Source: Eunapius fragilis
Taxonomy: Eukaryota; Porifera; Demospongiae; Spongillida; Spongillidae
DNA: 64,000 nucleotides
Direction: 5' to 3'
Assembly (NCBI GenBank): GCA_963681505.1
Contig: OY811971.1
Coordinates: 21,108,876 to 21,172,875, forward strand
The notes under the pieces were generated by a model. The model was not told the DNA's origin, did not search any database, and saw only the letters and a list, made by a program, of their open reading frames with translations. Both the position numbers and the translations under genes were made by a program. Of the stretch, positions 21,375 through 34,169 are shown piece after piece. The number at the start of each line of letters is the position of its first letter. The first letter of the stretch is position 1.

Positions 21375-24300
21375 CTGAAAATTAACGCCGAGCTCAGAAG
21401 GCGTCCAGTATATTTGTCTTCTAAACTGATTGCTGCCATACGAGCGAGCAGTGTTATGTAGATCAGAGATAGTATATGGAGGGATTGGAAACCCACCCAC
21501 GCAGGCGTATAATCTCTATGCGTACACGGCTATTTTGTGAGAATCTCACCTGTAAATGTGCGCTATCTCTGGAAAAGGGCGGGGAGCAGAGTGACAAAAT
21601 CGATGACAGCACAGCAAAGTTTACGTTGAACTGTGAGATAGTAAAGGCATGAGGGAATACAGTTCTACGCTTGTGAATCTAGTCTATATTTCGGATGTTC
21701 CCTGTCATCGGGTACGACATCTTGACGCGAGTAGGCTATTCTTAGAATTAATACGTCATGTTATACCGCATGCATGTCACTGTTAGCTATCCAGTCGCTT
21801 TACTGTCCTTGTTAAATGCACCGTGTGTTACATGCATTGTGGACAGCATTGTGCCATAATTATGTGAATGCATAGTTTAATTCAAGGTCAATTACTGTCA
21901 ATCAAGTTCAATAAGGACCAACGCTACTTTCTGTGCGCTTTGGATTAAAATGATAGATACTTTTGGTCAAAGTAACGGAACGTATTGCCACCATAAACAA
22001 GCGCTTAAGTTTCAGATATGTGGCGATTCTGGCGAACAGCAAACGCAGCTCTATCTGGTACTTCAACTATTACCATCCATTACAATTTATTTCAGTTATT
22101 GGTAGGAATGCCCCCCGCGTTACTCATTACTGGCAGGAATGCCCCCCTCCCCCCCCACCCCCCCGCCCCTCACGTTACCAAAGGTGAAATTTTCAAACGA
22201 ATGCAGTTCAGGCCTTTGGACTCGAAATTTTGCATACGTACATATAGAAGCGACTAGGAGTCCTGGTGAATCGATGCGGTTGTTCCAAAACCCTCGTCTC
22301 TCTTGGTAAGCATGACTACCAGAATCATGCATGGACTTTCAACTGATCATGCTTTGAAGCATTTCTATTCCAATTGCTTTTTAACACCAGTTCCATGTGA
22401 AACAGGTGAACATTTGTTGTGAACAGCCAAAATAAAAACTGATTGACTCCAAGCAGTTGCGCATTTTGATAGTTCAACCACTGTTATGATGTGCTCTTCC
22501 ATCTGTGCTGTCTTCAGGAACACCCAACCGACTCCTAAATTCGTAATAGTTTAAGGAAAAAGTACTGATGAGTTGTCAAGCAAAATTTTTATCAAGAATG
22601 TAATTCTTACTCTATGCAGATACAAAAGGCAATCAAAATATTATATCAAAATCAAACTATAGCAGCTTTCAGATGCAGAAGAGCTGCGATTAATTCATTT
22701 TGGTGTTTGGTTGACACATTGGGGGTGGATTCGATATGGTGAAAAGTTCACATGTTGGTCTCATCAAAGGCAGCATGTGGTAGATATGATTCCAGTATCT
22801 GCAGTAATTGCTGTATGTGTAGGTCAGGTTATCCATGGAAGAATAGTGAGATGAATCTGAATGCCACAACACTTTTACCAACCTACATCTTTAGCAACAT
22901 GGTACCCGAAGAAGAAGTCAACACATCAATGTGTTTCCAAATCAAACATATTGAATGCTTAAAAACTCATGGTTCTTTGAGGAGGCAATATCAATAATCT
23001 TCCATCCCTTAAGGTGACATGAATGTAGGTGAGCAACAGGAAAGACATTAATGAAAAGGGATTTAGCAATATTGAGTGGCTTTATAGGAAGGGTGTCTTG
23101 TTATTTGTCAGCAACAGCCACACTGAGAAAAGTTATTAGAATTTCAGTTGCTGATGCAATGTAGTAGACGCTCTGTACTATTGTATATAGAAGACTCATC
23201 TGAACAAGAATGAAATAGCAAAATGCATGATATTATCAGCAAATAAAAGTGGGCCCATAGCCCCTTACCTTTTTGCACAGCTCAATGGCCTACCTGTATT
23301 CAGCGATTGACATCAGAATATGGGTCCAAGCAATTGTATGGCCTTATAAAACCTGTGCTACATGTATTTCAAGCGAGCCTACCACCATAGAGGTCTTGAC
23401 CTACCACCAAATGTTATAAGACGACACAAAATGAGTGATGAAATAATGTGTACTGCCACCATTTTAAGTGTGTTTTCTATGGTACAGAGAGGCATGCATG
23501 GCACCCCTGTATGCAAATACAATCCCAATACACAAGATTTCACAATGTATGGTCAGTCAGCAGCCATGATTACAACTATAAGAACAGAGGAAATGTTGCA
23601 GCATAGCTCATTTTCTTTTAGGTTGGGCACATTGCTAAAAACATCTTCATGTGAGCAGAAGCTGGAGTTGCAGAATTCATAATGCAAAGTTGGACGGATG
23701 AACTCCATTAAGAGCTGTGATAACAAGGCTGAGGAAGCCAGACATGTTGCTCATTACATAGATGGACATATGTTGCTATTAGAAGTCCCTGTTTGGCCAA
23801 ATTAGAGTGGTGTATTAAAAGATTCGTCAATATAAGCACCCTGCTGAACTAGAAGGGAGGATGAGTTCATGATCAGATTGCACTAGTCTCAGGGTTAAGA
23901 GACCAAATTCTGATAATGAGATTGGTCTTCTGATTACTTAATTAAAGATGAGAGTCTTTTTGCAAAAACAAAACCTTATTAAGAAATACGAGAGATTTGA
24001 TCATATGAATACAAGAATATTGGCATTAGCTTTATAAGGCCTTCAAACAATTGGGTACAAAACACAAAAGAAATTTTGTTACCTCACACGTTATCTATGC
24101 ATTGGAAAAATCGTTTGTTGTGAATATATTCAATAACCTAGAATGACTTATTAACTACAGGATTAAGACACAATAGCACACACATTTGAAAACAGAAAGC
24201 AGCCTAAATACGAATGAAACATCTGTAGCTGGACAATTATGAGAGCTCAGCTGCTCCATCATTGATCTCGGTTGTTTCAGACATAGTAAGTAATACACCA

Positions 24301-24813
24301 GCATGAAACAGTACCACACCAAATGCAAAACACTAGCCTTAGATGCTTGACTTGGACACAAAATCTATGTTTAAAGCGTAAGGTATGTAATAAAATGCTT
24401 GTATTTATGTCAATGCTGCAACAATAAAAAAACTTCAGGTAATTCTTTTGACATATTAGACTGCAGGTCTTGAACCCTAAACCAATAGAAAGTCATCCAA
24501 CTGATTGATAAGCACTTCGTGAGAAAAAAAATTATTGAAGTTAACATTTTAGTTTTTACAAATCTTAAAAAATGTATCTATTTCTCAAGGAACCAGTGTT
24601 AGAATAACTTCATATTACATGCAGGTTTATTGTTTGCAATTGAAGTTCATTCAGAGTGAGTTCTTGTGCATCAATTACAATGCATCATCTAATATATGTA
24701 TACAAAGAGACTTAAATGTATGTAGAATTGTGAATTGAAAAGTTTAATCTTCTTGTTTTACTCCTATCATCAATTATATGAAAGTACCTAGTGCATGATC
24801 AGTATGCAGCACT

Positions 24814-26675
24814 GGTCTCGAGAAGTTGCGTCCAAATTACTATGTCCCACAAAGACTTCCTAATGAATATTATATAACTGATGCTATTATAGCTCTATTT
24901 CAAGGCTTTAGCAGTGAGATAGATGTCACATCGGAATGCTCTCTACTCATAAAAAGCTCTCTATGTATGGCGAGATATGCCCCGTGCAATGATGCAACAG
25001 GACAGCCACTGAAGATGTGCAATTCAAGTTGCCAGCTTCTCAAAAATGTTTCTAATGGATCACAACGCCAGAATGCTTAACAGTTGCTACGAGCAAGTTC
25101 TTTTAATCCAGAAAAGTTAGACAACGTTCTGCATCAGCTAAATTGTACTGATCCAGCAACATACTTTTTTGGTGATATGCAGTTTGGATTCTCAAACAGT
25201 TCTTGTTATGATCTCATTAATGGTATGATTTAAATTCTTTACAATTTATGAGTAAAAATGCACTTTTGACACAGTGTGCATTGGCAACCCTCTTGATAGT
25301 GTACTAAACGTATTAATTTTTTTCTATTTGCAGCTGATTCGACAGAAGTAGGATTCAATTTTGAAACAGTGTCAATTGTAACACCATTACTGGGATCCAT
25401 GTTTATCATTTTTGGGCTGGTCATTATAGTGTATATTATCGCAAAGTATGCTGTGCTGAAACGGCAAGTAAGGTACATGCTAAACCTAACAAAGAGATAC
25501 GAGTTTTTGTTATTGACATTTTGGTAACAATAGTCACTCATTTATGATCCATTGAAATATGTGACCCTTAAACTCACCTTGAAAATGACACTATAATGAA
25601 TTTCTCAAGAAGGTCTAAGTATTGATTTCATCTTTGTAGGAATAGAAATAACTGTAATGAACTGAAGGAAAGGGTTGAGAGAAAGAGTAAGTATTAACCT
25701 CCTGTGACTGAATTTTTCAAATTTATTAATAGCACACTTTTTCAGATAATGGAATAGAAATAGTTAAGAAATTCAATGATGATATGTTACATGATTACAA
25801 AGATATGTTGAAAGAGTCAGTGATTACAAATGAGCAACTCCAATTCGATTGCAAACCTATTGGAGAAGGTACGCTATTTCATGTTTCCTTCGTTTTGTAA
25901 CTTATAATGCTGATCTATAGGGGCGTTTGGTAAAGTGTACAGAGGAACACTTACAAGACCAGGATGTATCGTGGAAGAAGTGGCCATCAAAACTATAAAG
26001 AGCTGCGTGAAGTGTGGTAGCCTTTATGTCATGATTTCAATTAAAACTATGCATTGATTCGCAAAAAAGTTACTTATTATTTTCGAAAGCAATGCTCTCA
26101 TAATGCTTTACAGTAGCGGCTCGCATATCCGCACTTTTAATACCTCGCACATCCGCACAAATAATGAGACAATTGAACAAACTTTTAGCTTTCATGTACA
26201 GTGAAATCGTTATATAATTAGTTGTAGAGATCGATAGGGTTTGCTATGAAAGCTAAAAGTTTGTTCAATTGTGCGGATGTGCGAGGTGTTAAAAGTGCGG
26301 ATATGCGAGCCACTACTGTAGATCTTTTCACATGGCCAATTACATATTAGTCAAATTGTAATATACATATGCATGCAGTCAACAGACCTGAATGGCTATA
26401 TTTCTGATGATATCTGCAAGCACCACACTATACATATTGCCATTATTTCCTCAGATATATCTTCAGATGACGACACAAGAAATTTTTTTGCTGAAAGTTG
26501 TATCATGACAAAATTTCAACACCCAAATGTTTTGGGACTGCTGGGTGTGTGCTTTGATTCTCCGGATGGGATTCCTCTTCTTGTGTTACCATTTATGGTT
26601 AATGGAAATCTAAAAACCTACCTTGTTAAATTTCGTCGTTGCCCCACTTCAGACAATCCCGACATATTCCCAGAA
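24814..26675 (+). pseudogene. Receptor tyrosine kinase copy A, broken
   Basis: Recognisable exons: about 24814-25222 (Frizzled-like cysteine-rich region), 25334-25472 (membrane segment), 25640-25686, 25746-25868, 25921-about 26003 (GxGxxG loop and VAIKTIK) and 26455-26675 (AESCIM...[12 protein letters not shown]...[10 protein letters not shown]). They match copy B exon by exon. Defects: TTA to TAA creates a stop at 25078-25080 inside the cysteine-rich exon; a nearby conserved Cys codon TGC is CGC; four bases are missing from the donor after PDIFPE, leaving GTATTG instead of GTAAGT; and no exons for the catalytic loop, DFG or C-lobe follow, because the homology ends at 26782. It cannot make an active receptor. 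Expression as a short secreted ectodomain fragment is conceivable but unsupported. Confidence 0.88.
26111..26318. mobile_element. 208-bp MITE with TA target, in RTK intron
   Basis: TIRs start CAGTAGCGGCTCGCATATCC and extend about 50 bases with few mismatches. TA duplicates flank it (26109-26110, 26319-26320). The paralogous empty site in copy B (45782-45783) has a single TA and no insert, proving insertion after the duplication. TIR and TA target are typical of non-autonomous Tc1/mariner (pogo/Tigger-type) elements. Confidence 0.93.
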
Positions 26676-26799
26676 GTATTGTTTGTGATGTCTAAGAAAA
26701 TATCTTGCCGTTCAAAATTAAGGTTGAAAATATTTTTTAATTGCCTCACAGTAACCATAGATTTTAAAAGTCATATTATTAACCTTTAATCTCCAACCA

Positions 26800-26833
26800 T
26801 CCTAGATCTAGGACGATCGTCCTAGATCTAGGA
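26800..26833. repeat. 34-bp perfect palindrome at duplication breakpoint
   Basis: Two copies of CCTAGATCTAGG are joined by ACGATCGT, forming a perfect palindrome. It sits 18 bases after the end of homology between RTK copies A and B. Confidence 0.9.
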
Positions 26834-28550
26834 CGACTAACTCAGCTGCTGAAAATAAGGAACGCCTGTTTTGATAATTCTGAAACAGCTCTGCCTTATC
26901 TAGATAAGTCCATGCTACTTAGAAATGGTTTTTTTCCACTATGGTTTATCTTGCGTCACGAAATAAAAGCATCTAAACGTTGCGCATCCATCTATTTGCG
27001 GGCATTACCGCGAAAATGGGAAAGAACTTCGCCGTCGATGAGGCGGTTGTAGGGATGATTAAAAGGAATCTGATTTGTTCTAGAAGTGTTGTGCATGTTG
27101 TAGGAGCGTGTCATAAGTGTCGGATTAACTTTAAGTGGTCAAACGACACGACCACAGAGGGAAAAGTCGAGGGCGTTCATAAAGACGGCTTAGTTGGAGA
27201 GATCAGGCGGTACAATAAGCAGAAGAGTTGTGATCTTGGTGAGAATGCTGAATAAGGTTGTTCAGAGGCCTCTACTAGTCACAAGAAAAGCTACAGCGCC
27301 CTCAGCAGTAATGAGGAGCCGACAAGAGAAGCGATCAAAGGGAACAGGTTTGTATAATCGGGGGGCGTGGTTCATGCGATATGGAATTACTTTCGCATGC
27401 TCTTATTACGTTTAGGGACCAAATGGAGAATGACCACTATACAGCCGAACTACTTAGGGGGGAGGGCATGGTATTGCTGCAGTTGTAGGAGGAAGTGGCA
27501 TAGTGCAGCAGATTCTTTGTACTGCCGCCATGCATGCGCAGAATAACATTATTGTATAGCGAGTCGGCATTGAATGTTACAAAGGGGCTGTTTGCATGGG
27601 TATTGGCTGAACAACCAAAATGTGGTCTATCACTTGTTTATTTGAAGAAGGAACTGTTCAAGTTTAGTCTACCTGCATCAGTTATGGTACCATGCATGTC
27701 GTGCCATCTTTTTCAAGATATTACGTACAAATCCTTTGCATTTTGCTCCGCTAGCTCAAATTTACTCAGTTTCAGAGCTTCAGAAGATTGTGCAAAGATT
27801 TGATGAATTCACCATTCCTTGGTATCCATACATCCATTGATTTGCCCCAATGTTGTTGCCATGCCTATCATTGCATGATACACCAGGTTTAAGTAATTAT
27901 AATTATGCTGCTGGGTATCTAAGGAGAATTGATTCCCCCGGAGCAGGATCAATATGAATTTCCTTCAAATGAAAACTACATCAACTTTATTTGGGTGCAC
28001 AACCTGCCATTTGAAATGCTTCTATGTGTTGGTTGCAGCAATGTTGCTACAAACACAATAGTACCAGTTTTCCATACTTGCTTTGTCTATCAGTATTAAA
28101 AAAAACACCTTACAAGATGTTAGCCACTAACAACATTGAATAACATTATATTACATCTGATTGACAGCTAATTGAATTCATTACATTCCAACAATATTTG
28201 ATATCATTAAACTAACATGTAAACACAAAATGCATGCAAATCATTTATGGTGCTGGTATTGTCAGATATCTATTTTCGTATTTTCATAAGTGAGAAAGGG
28301 TTAAATCCTAATTTTTTAACAAAATATATATGTTACATTAGATTATTGCTTTTATAAAAAGTTTATTAAAGTCCATGTTTAACTCTTTATAAATAACTAC
28401 ATAATTAATTTATAAAACTTGCATATTAAAATCACAACATGTAATTGGTTAATTAATTTGAGGAAAGAGCACTAACTAGCAGAACCATACAGGATTGGAT
28501 CTGGCTAGGTCAATTATAAAAATTCTCCTCCTGAATGCTAATTTTGCTCG
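26834..28550. other. Unassigned sequence between RTK copy A and transposon nest
   Basis: A plus-strand frame at 26980-27255 (91 residues, containing HKCRINFKWSNDTTTEGKVE) and one at 27534-27803 look modestly protein-like, but I recognise neither and see no splice structure. The rest is AT-rich with no clear features. It replaces the expected 3' half of the copy A kinase. Confidence 0.35.
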
Positions 28551-28560
28551 TCATGTAAAT

Positions 28561-28811
28561 GGGGGGGGGGGGGGGGGGGGGGGGGGGCCGGAAGGCCTAG
28601 GCTCCTCCCCTCCCCGAGCTATAGCGCCACTCTACGCCCCCACCCCTTCTACCCCGTAAAATAGGGTTCAAATTAGAATAATGTGAAGAGACAACAGAAT
28701 GTGGTTGTTATTATTAGCGTAATAGAGCTTCTAACACTCGCTTGTATGTACAATTAGCGACAAACAGTTATGAAATCTACATACCACGCCCCCTTAGGTC
28801 CCTGTTAATGA
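28561..28811 (+). repeat. Left inverted terminal-type repeat of the 9-kb nest
   Basis: A G run of about 27 bases, then CCGGAAGGCCTAGGCTCC and about 210 further bases, are the inverted match of 37256-37534. A third, degenerate occurrence (CCTGAAGGCCCTGGCTCCTC) is near 31705. Both outer edges are the homopolymer runs. Confidence 0.85.
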
Positions 28812-29190
28812 TTTACCCACCGGCTACTACGATGAGCAATTTCTATGGCGGATTGCATCATGAGGTGTGAGCGTGCCTGTTCCGCTCTCTACATGTAATG
28901 TTAATTGCGTATTATGAGAAAAATTGCAACAGCCTTTATAGATGTCTGATAGTGTTTAATTGTGTGTGTGCGTGCGTGTGTGTGTGTGTGCCTGCATCTG
29001 CTTATGTGTACACATGTATGAATGCCATCAGGCTTCAATAAAATTACATTCAAACATGAATACAAAAGTACTTTGGTAATACCTAAGAGAGTACATAATC
29101 CAATACACGTAAATAGATGTCAATGCATGCCATAATTGGTACTGTGTTGTAATGGATCTATTGCTAAACATAGATCATAGTAGTCAGAAC
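28811..29190 (+). repeat. Inverted duplicate of 32583-33010
   Basis: The interval, which ends in the last exon of the integrase pseudogene, matches the reverse complement of 32583-33010 through shared blocks such as AACAGCCTTTATAGAT, GTGTTTAATTGTGTGTG and CTAAGAGAGTACATAATCC. The second copy keeps an in-frame C-terminus (GIDIYLR) that here is disrupted by a 4-bp duplication. Confidence 0.82.
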
Positions 29191-30805
29191 TAGATATTCC
29201 ATGATTAACTCTAGGAACCACAATTGCATCTTCTCCGTCATCTTCTTCAGGCAAGGGTCCTTCAATTTCAAAACGCTGTGTTGAAAAGCCATGCACTGTA
29301 AGTATCATGCTGTACATACATTCAGTACTAAAGTATTTTTTCCTCACATTAACCTAACCTAGAGTTGTTAATAAGACATGGCTATTAAACAATACTAAAA
29401 TTAACGAACATTCTATATTGTTAATTTCTAAGTGAACATTCAAACAACTGTAGATGGTGAATAACAAGTGATTATATAACTTACCTCATCAACATGAGAA
29501 TTATGTTCTTGCCCTTGATGATACGTCCCTTCCATCCACAGTTGCAATGGACTTTAATTGCCAGCAGTATGTAAAGGGTGTTGGATCCAGGCTACTTTCC
29601 ACTGGTGAAGGTGATTATTGATTTGTGGTAGGTAAACAAAATGGAGACAGAAGAAATGAGCTTCACTAGTAGGGTCTAGAATATTGATAGCTTCCATGTA
29701 GAGAAAAAGGTCATGGTACATTTTGGCTACACCAATATAGACATCCCTCCATAGACGCTCTATGCACTGATTATGTACACTTCTTCCAACCAACATTAAA
29801 CCTCGATTTGGCCCACGTTGTGGATGGGTTAGCATGTACCACGAAACTTTCACATTTTCCCCACCCTTATCAGATCTGACGCGATAAGGTAAACCATATT
29901 GCTGAACCGCTTGCAAGAAAAGGCTTAGTACAGTCTGAGATTCATTGTTATCACTACAATGAAGATATACTGGAATCCGACTGTATCCATCAATTCCCCC
30001 ATGTATGACAAGCCGCCATCTAATTAAAGGTCAAATACATGTGTCAAAGGAAATCACCACCAAAACCAAGCAATATTATCCCTCAGTCACATGTAAAAAG
30101 AAATTTTTATAATCCCTAAAGCTTGTCAAGTTGGGATTGTGCATAGTGCTAGTCTGTGACTCAGGCTGTATTTCTATTCATAAACCTATTTTTTTAAATT
30201 CCATAAAAATGACATTTTTGTGACTTACATGCTTTATGTGCATGCAAAATTATAAGATTGGTTAAACAATGATGTATAGAAGGAGCTGGGTAGAATAGAT
30301 GTTAAATCCCTGAACTATAAGTTTAGAAGTAAATTTAGTAAAACCCACCAATTGTACAACAGCACAGAAAATTAATTGGGATTGTTCCAATAATGCTGTC
30401 TGAAAAGTTTTGAACTGTTCAATTCTCACAAAACTGGAGTTGCACATACTCCAATACACATAAACATACCTTATTAGTTTATGGTTTCCATCAATATGCC
30501 ACAGTGCCAGTGGGGAACTAACACAATAGGCACGGCGAACAATTGTTTCGTTCCATCGTACATGCAGCAATGCTTTCAGGTGCAATCCGATGGAAAGAAT
30601 CCCTTATTCTTTGTTGCTGTACGCGAATGTTTAAGCTTCTCAAATGACCTTCCATCAATCGGTACCCACAATTAGGAAAGCGCTGAATAATATCACTGAC
30701 AACAGCATCTAACTCATCATCACATATTGGAGAGTATAAGTCAGAAACATGGAGCCTGATCTCATTCATTCTTCTCCTATGCCTATGTACCTCATCTTGG
30801 ACCAT
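29120..30805 (-). pseudogene. Decayed integrase-type transposase gene
   Basis: Reverse-strand exons: about 30805-30470 (N-terminal helix-turn-helix-like region with FPNCGYRLMEGHLRSLNIRV, then WHIDGNHKLI), 30019-29485 ([31 protein letters not shown]) and 29275-about 29120 (EGPLPEEDD, IDPLQHSTNYG). The introns are GT-AG with matching phases. Asp in WHIDG, Asp in RSDKGG and Glu in CIERLW are the likely DDE catalytic triad of this integrase-core family, which is common as multicopy genes in invertebrates, fish and fungi. Breaks: the reading frame shifts near 30570-30585, a TAA stands in frame at 29554-29556, and a 4-bp insertion shifts the C-terminus near 29128. The gene is dead. Confidence 0.82.
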
Positions 30806-32582
30806 CTTAATTAGATTAGTGTATGCAGAGCACGCGTTTTAGGTACAGTGTGCACACCTGTGCACACTGTACTACGTTGGGTGGTACTGATGACTGGTAA
30901 TTGCTGACAGTGTTCATCTTGACATTTGTTTCAGTGGTTATTATTGTAATCATTATGTAAGGAAACACCATGTAATAGGACAAAATTGCATAAGCCAAAA
31001 AGCACTTGGTTTTTGCTACTTGCTAATCATTTGACGCAGATCCGACACTAGTTGCTTCTCTTCCTCCTCTGCAACGCTGTCTGCCTCTTCTTATTTGCAG
31101 GCACATGTACAACAACTTCCAAGTGAATTATCAGACACCTAAGCTTTGAAACGGGGAACAGGTACAGTTCACTGAGAAGCTTCCTTCTTTCTGGCTTCCC
31201 ATGTTCACAAGGGGATTGGATCACACCTCCATCATATATCCTACCATGCACACATCCTGCAGCGGCTACTGTTACTGATGATTAGTTCATGTTCAACATC
31301 TCCTTCAACCTGAATCACCCATGTAGCCCTGGCTTCGAATTCCTCCTCCTTCTCATCTGAGTCTAGACACTCTCCATCACTGGCTTCATTAGAAATTACG
31401 TCGTATATGCGCTCTGTTCAACTGCGTGTCTTGTCCTTTCTCACTAGTCTTGCACATCGTCACTGGTTACTCACTGTAAATCCCTTGCCACGTCCTCCTT
31501 TGTCCGTGCCTGCTGGTACCACCGCTGCCTTGTTGTGATTGTAAGCTCACACCTGTACGTGTAAAGACGTTAAAAAAGCCATAGCTATATCCCTACTTCG
31601 AAACACTTCCTGTAATACCAGCTGTCTGCTGAAAATTCTGTATAGATTTCTTAACGTCCTATAGAAGGAAGCTTGCCGAGTTTTCAACAACGCTAAACAT
31701 TAAGCCTGAAGGCCCTGGCTCCTCCTCTATACTATAGCCTATAGGTACAGAAGGGTCCTTGATCTGATCCTGAATGGTTTCAAGTGGATCCCCAATACCT
31801 TCATTGAATGGTATTGTTTTAAAAGTAACCTAAGCATAAACGCATGTATCGCGTGCGCGCGAGCTGATTTTGAAGATTTGTAGATTAAGTAACCTGTTAT
31901 TAAATTATTATTTTTACCATTGTCCACCCATCCACAAGTCTTATGCATAATATGTAAAAAAAATCCAGAACACTGCTCATCAGTATCAAATAATGCAGAG
32001 CTAAAAATGAACTGTGAACAACTGTGCATACTGTGCGTACAGTGCATGTGCTCAGGTGTTCACACCGATGCAAATAGACATTAAGGTGCGTGCAGTGTAG
32101 AAGTACACAAGGGTAAACAAGCGCAAGATCAATTTGAAATGCATGCAGTACACTACTTAAATAGAAGCATGCAAATGCCTGCACGCGCAAAATGCCAAGC
32201 CAAACGGCGCCAGTACTGCAAGTGAAGAGAATGCTGCGCTTGGGCAGACACAATTGATGACATGCAGATTTGTTCGAAGATATAGCACCCCAGCGAAGAG
32301 AGGCAGAATTTAAGATTATGCACTTTTTAATCACTTTCCTCAATTAAGAGTCTGTATGTTTTCGCTATAGCTAATTAGAGTGACTCAGTCTGCCCGCGTA
32401 TATACTTGTTGTACGTTCTACCCTTAGAACTTCCAAAAACATGTACTATTTCACCATCCTTTCCTTTATTTGCTGACTACTTTTGCCAACGTACATTTTC
32501 AGTCAGGGCATGCAGTATCAATCGAGTGATCTTGATTCTAGTTTTGCAATCTGTACACTGATGAACCAATGCAGGAGCTACT
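30806..32582. other. Degenerate transposon interior
   Basis: There is no intact gene. A degenerate copy of the nest terminus lies near 31700-31740. Reverse-strand fragments around 31050-31400 are acidic or basic but contain stops. A small hairpin GTGTGCACACCTGTGCACAC is at about 30848-30870. Confidence 0.4.
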
Positions 32583-32773
32583 AGTTCTTACTACTATGAT
32601 CTATGTTTAGCAATAGACCTCTTAGAACACAGTACCAATTATGGCATTGACATCTATTTACGTGTATTGGATTATGTACTCTCTTAGGTATTACCAAAGT
32701 ACTTTTGTATTCATGTTTGAATGATGAAGCTTGATTGCTGCATACATATACATGTGTACACACATAAGCACAT

Positions 32774-32811
<38 letters not shown>

Positions 32812-33010
32812 ACACACAATTAAACACTATTTGAAAAACCCTTAGCACAGAATTAATTATCAGATAAATCTATAAAGGCTGTTTCAATTTTTCTCATATC
32901 ACTTTCTCTTAATTATATGCTGTACATGTATAGAGGCGCGCGTCATAACTCATGGATTCGATCCGCCATAGAAATTTGCATTTGCTCCATGGTAGAGTGG
33001 GCATATCAAT
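32583..33010 (-). repeat. Inverted copy of 28811-29190
   Basis: It carries, on the plus strand, the last integrase exon (LCLAID...NYGIDIYLR) followed by a stop, and an AC microsatellite at 32777-32806. It is a fragment of a second element of the same family in opposite orientation. Confidence 0.8.
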
Positions 33011-33865
33011 TGCACAGATTGTTCGTCGCGGAAATGATCCTGTGCACAAGCAGACATGCAAGAGATAGTTTCCTCGAAATGACGTACAAAGCATTGTTAA
33101 CACCGCGTCCGCGAGTAAAGCCGGTGGGTGAAAACAGCCAAAATTTGGGGGAGGTTTAAAATATAAAAGGTTCGCTGATTATTATTTTTCTTTTCTGACA
33201 CAGGATACTGTTACTACAACTCTTGAGACAACATTTGATGCGTTCAGTGAGAAGACCATTGGTCTGCCGCATGCTATCTACGAGCTGGCAAGTGACCGGT
33301 CGACATCAGTGGCATCCGATGGTTTGCTCGTCCAAAATGTTCCAGAAGTGCACAGTATATGAACTGAAATGAAATTGTGACTTTGGGATTGTCATTTGTG
33401 TTGAAAATCGTTTTACAAGCAACACCGCTGTATGTATCGGGGTGGAGGTGTATAGCGCTAGCGCTTGAATAGGAGCGCCCAACATGTACTTTATGTAAAT
33501 CAATCCATACAATAGTGTAAAAGTCCACTAGTCACTGTACCAGTGTTGGCTGCGAATGCTCTCCTTCCCTATATTCACTGGAACCAGGCTAGCTGTACAC
33601 AATGTCGCGAGGCAAACTATTTCGGTATAATAGCATATCGATATACACACGTACATGCATGTACACCATTGATAACGATAAAAAAGATTACAAAAAGTTT
33701 GCTTTCTCTCTGACTTTTAATTTTCTTTTTAAACTACTAACTTTGCTTTTGATTGCTTTTTGCCATGTTCCAAGGGATGTGGTGGGCACAGTGCAGCCTT
33801 GAGATTTCTCAGGGCTTCTGCAGGCTTGATTGTGGGATTACGCTCTACCAATTCTTCAAGGTGTT
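33011..33865. other. Unannotated stretch of transposon nest
   Basis: The word TTAACACCGCGTCCGCGAGTAA near 33098 recurs inverted near 37160, tying this part to the right end of the nest. An acceptor-like CAG at 33203 precedes a short open frame ending at 33361. No protein is recognised. Confidence 0.35.
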
Positions 33866-34162
33866 TTAACATACTGCTTTGGTAGATTGCTTCCTCTTCC
33901 TTTTTTCACTCTCATCATGATCACTACCTGCATTGTCCTCATCATTGGCCTTCTTCCTACCAAACAACTTGGTAATTTCTGCACGTATTTCATTCTCCCC
34001 AGGTAAGATGTAGCGACCAGGATAGAGTGACTGAAGCTCCTCTAACATAGCACATGGACTCATTTTGCCCGAGGAAACACTAGCTCCTCTATCAAACATC
34101 CTTTTTAGGTTGTACGGTTCCAAGTATGCTCGACCATACTGAGCCCCTCGCTGTGGACGCAC
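33866..34162 (-). CDS. Unrecognised ORF with acidic, basic tail
   Basis: A 98-residue reverse-strand frame contains SSGKMSPCAMLEELQSLYPG and YILPGENEIRAEITKLFGRK, then an acidic stretch and KRKRK, which could be a nuclear localisation signal. The composition is protein-like and the first part reads like a small folded domain. It is probably a fragment of a transposon-borne gene; function unknown. Confidence 0.4.
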   Translation of the reverse strand: MRPQRGAQYGRAYLEPYNLKRMFDRGASVSSGKMSPCAMLEELQSLYPGRYILPGENEIRAEITKLFGRKKANDEDNAGSDHDESEKRKRKQSTKAVC

Positions 34163-34169
34163 AACCTTG

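Larger units (their letters stand above)
20988..26782 (+). repeat. Segmental duplication, copy A
   Basis: The block aligns collinearly with 39453-46247 from GCAAATAGTACAACTAACG to CATATTATTAA, with substitutions and small indels throughout. Copy A carries its own insertions: a (TA)n tract at 21326-21371 and a 208-bp MITE at 26111-26318. It lacks the 622-bp and roughly 525-bp insertions found in copy B. It includes the RTK pseudogene. Confidence 0.93.

Noticed and set aside
23362-23682. Open frame conserved in both RTK duplication copies (also 42472-42723)
   Set aside because: Differences between copies are mostly amino-acid-changing and there is no domain or splice support, so conservation is explained by the duplication itself.
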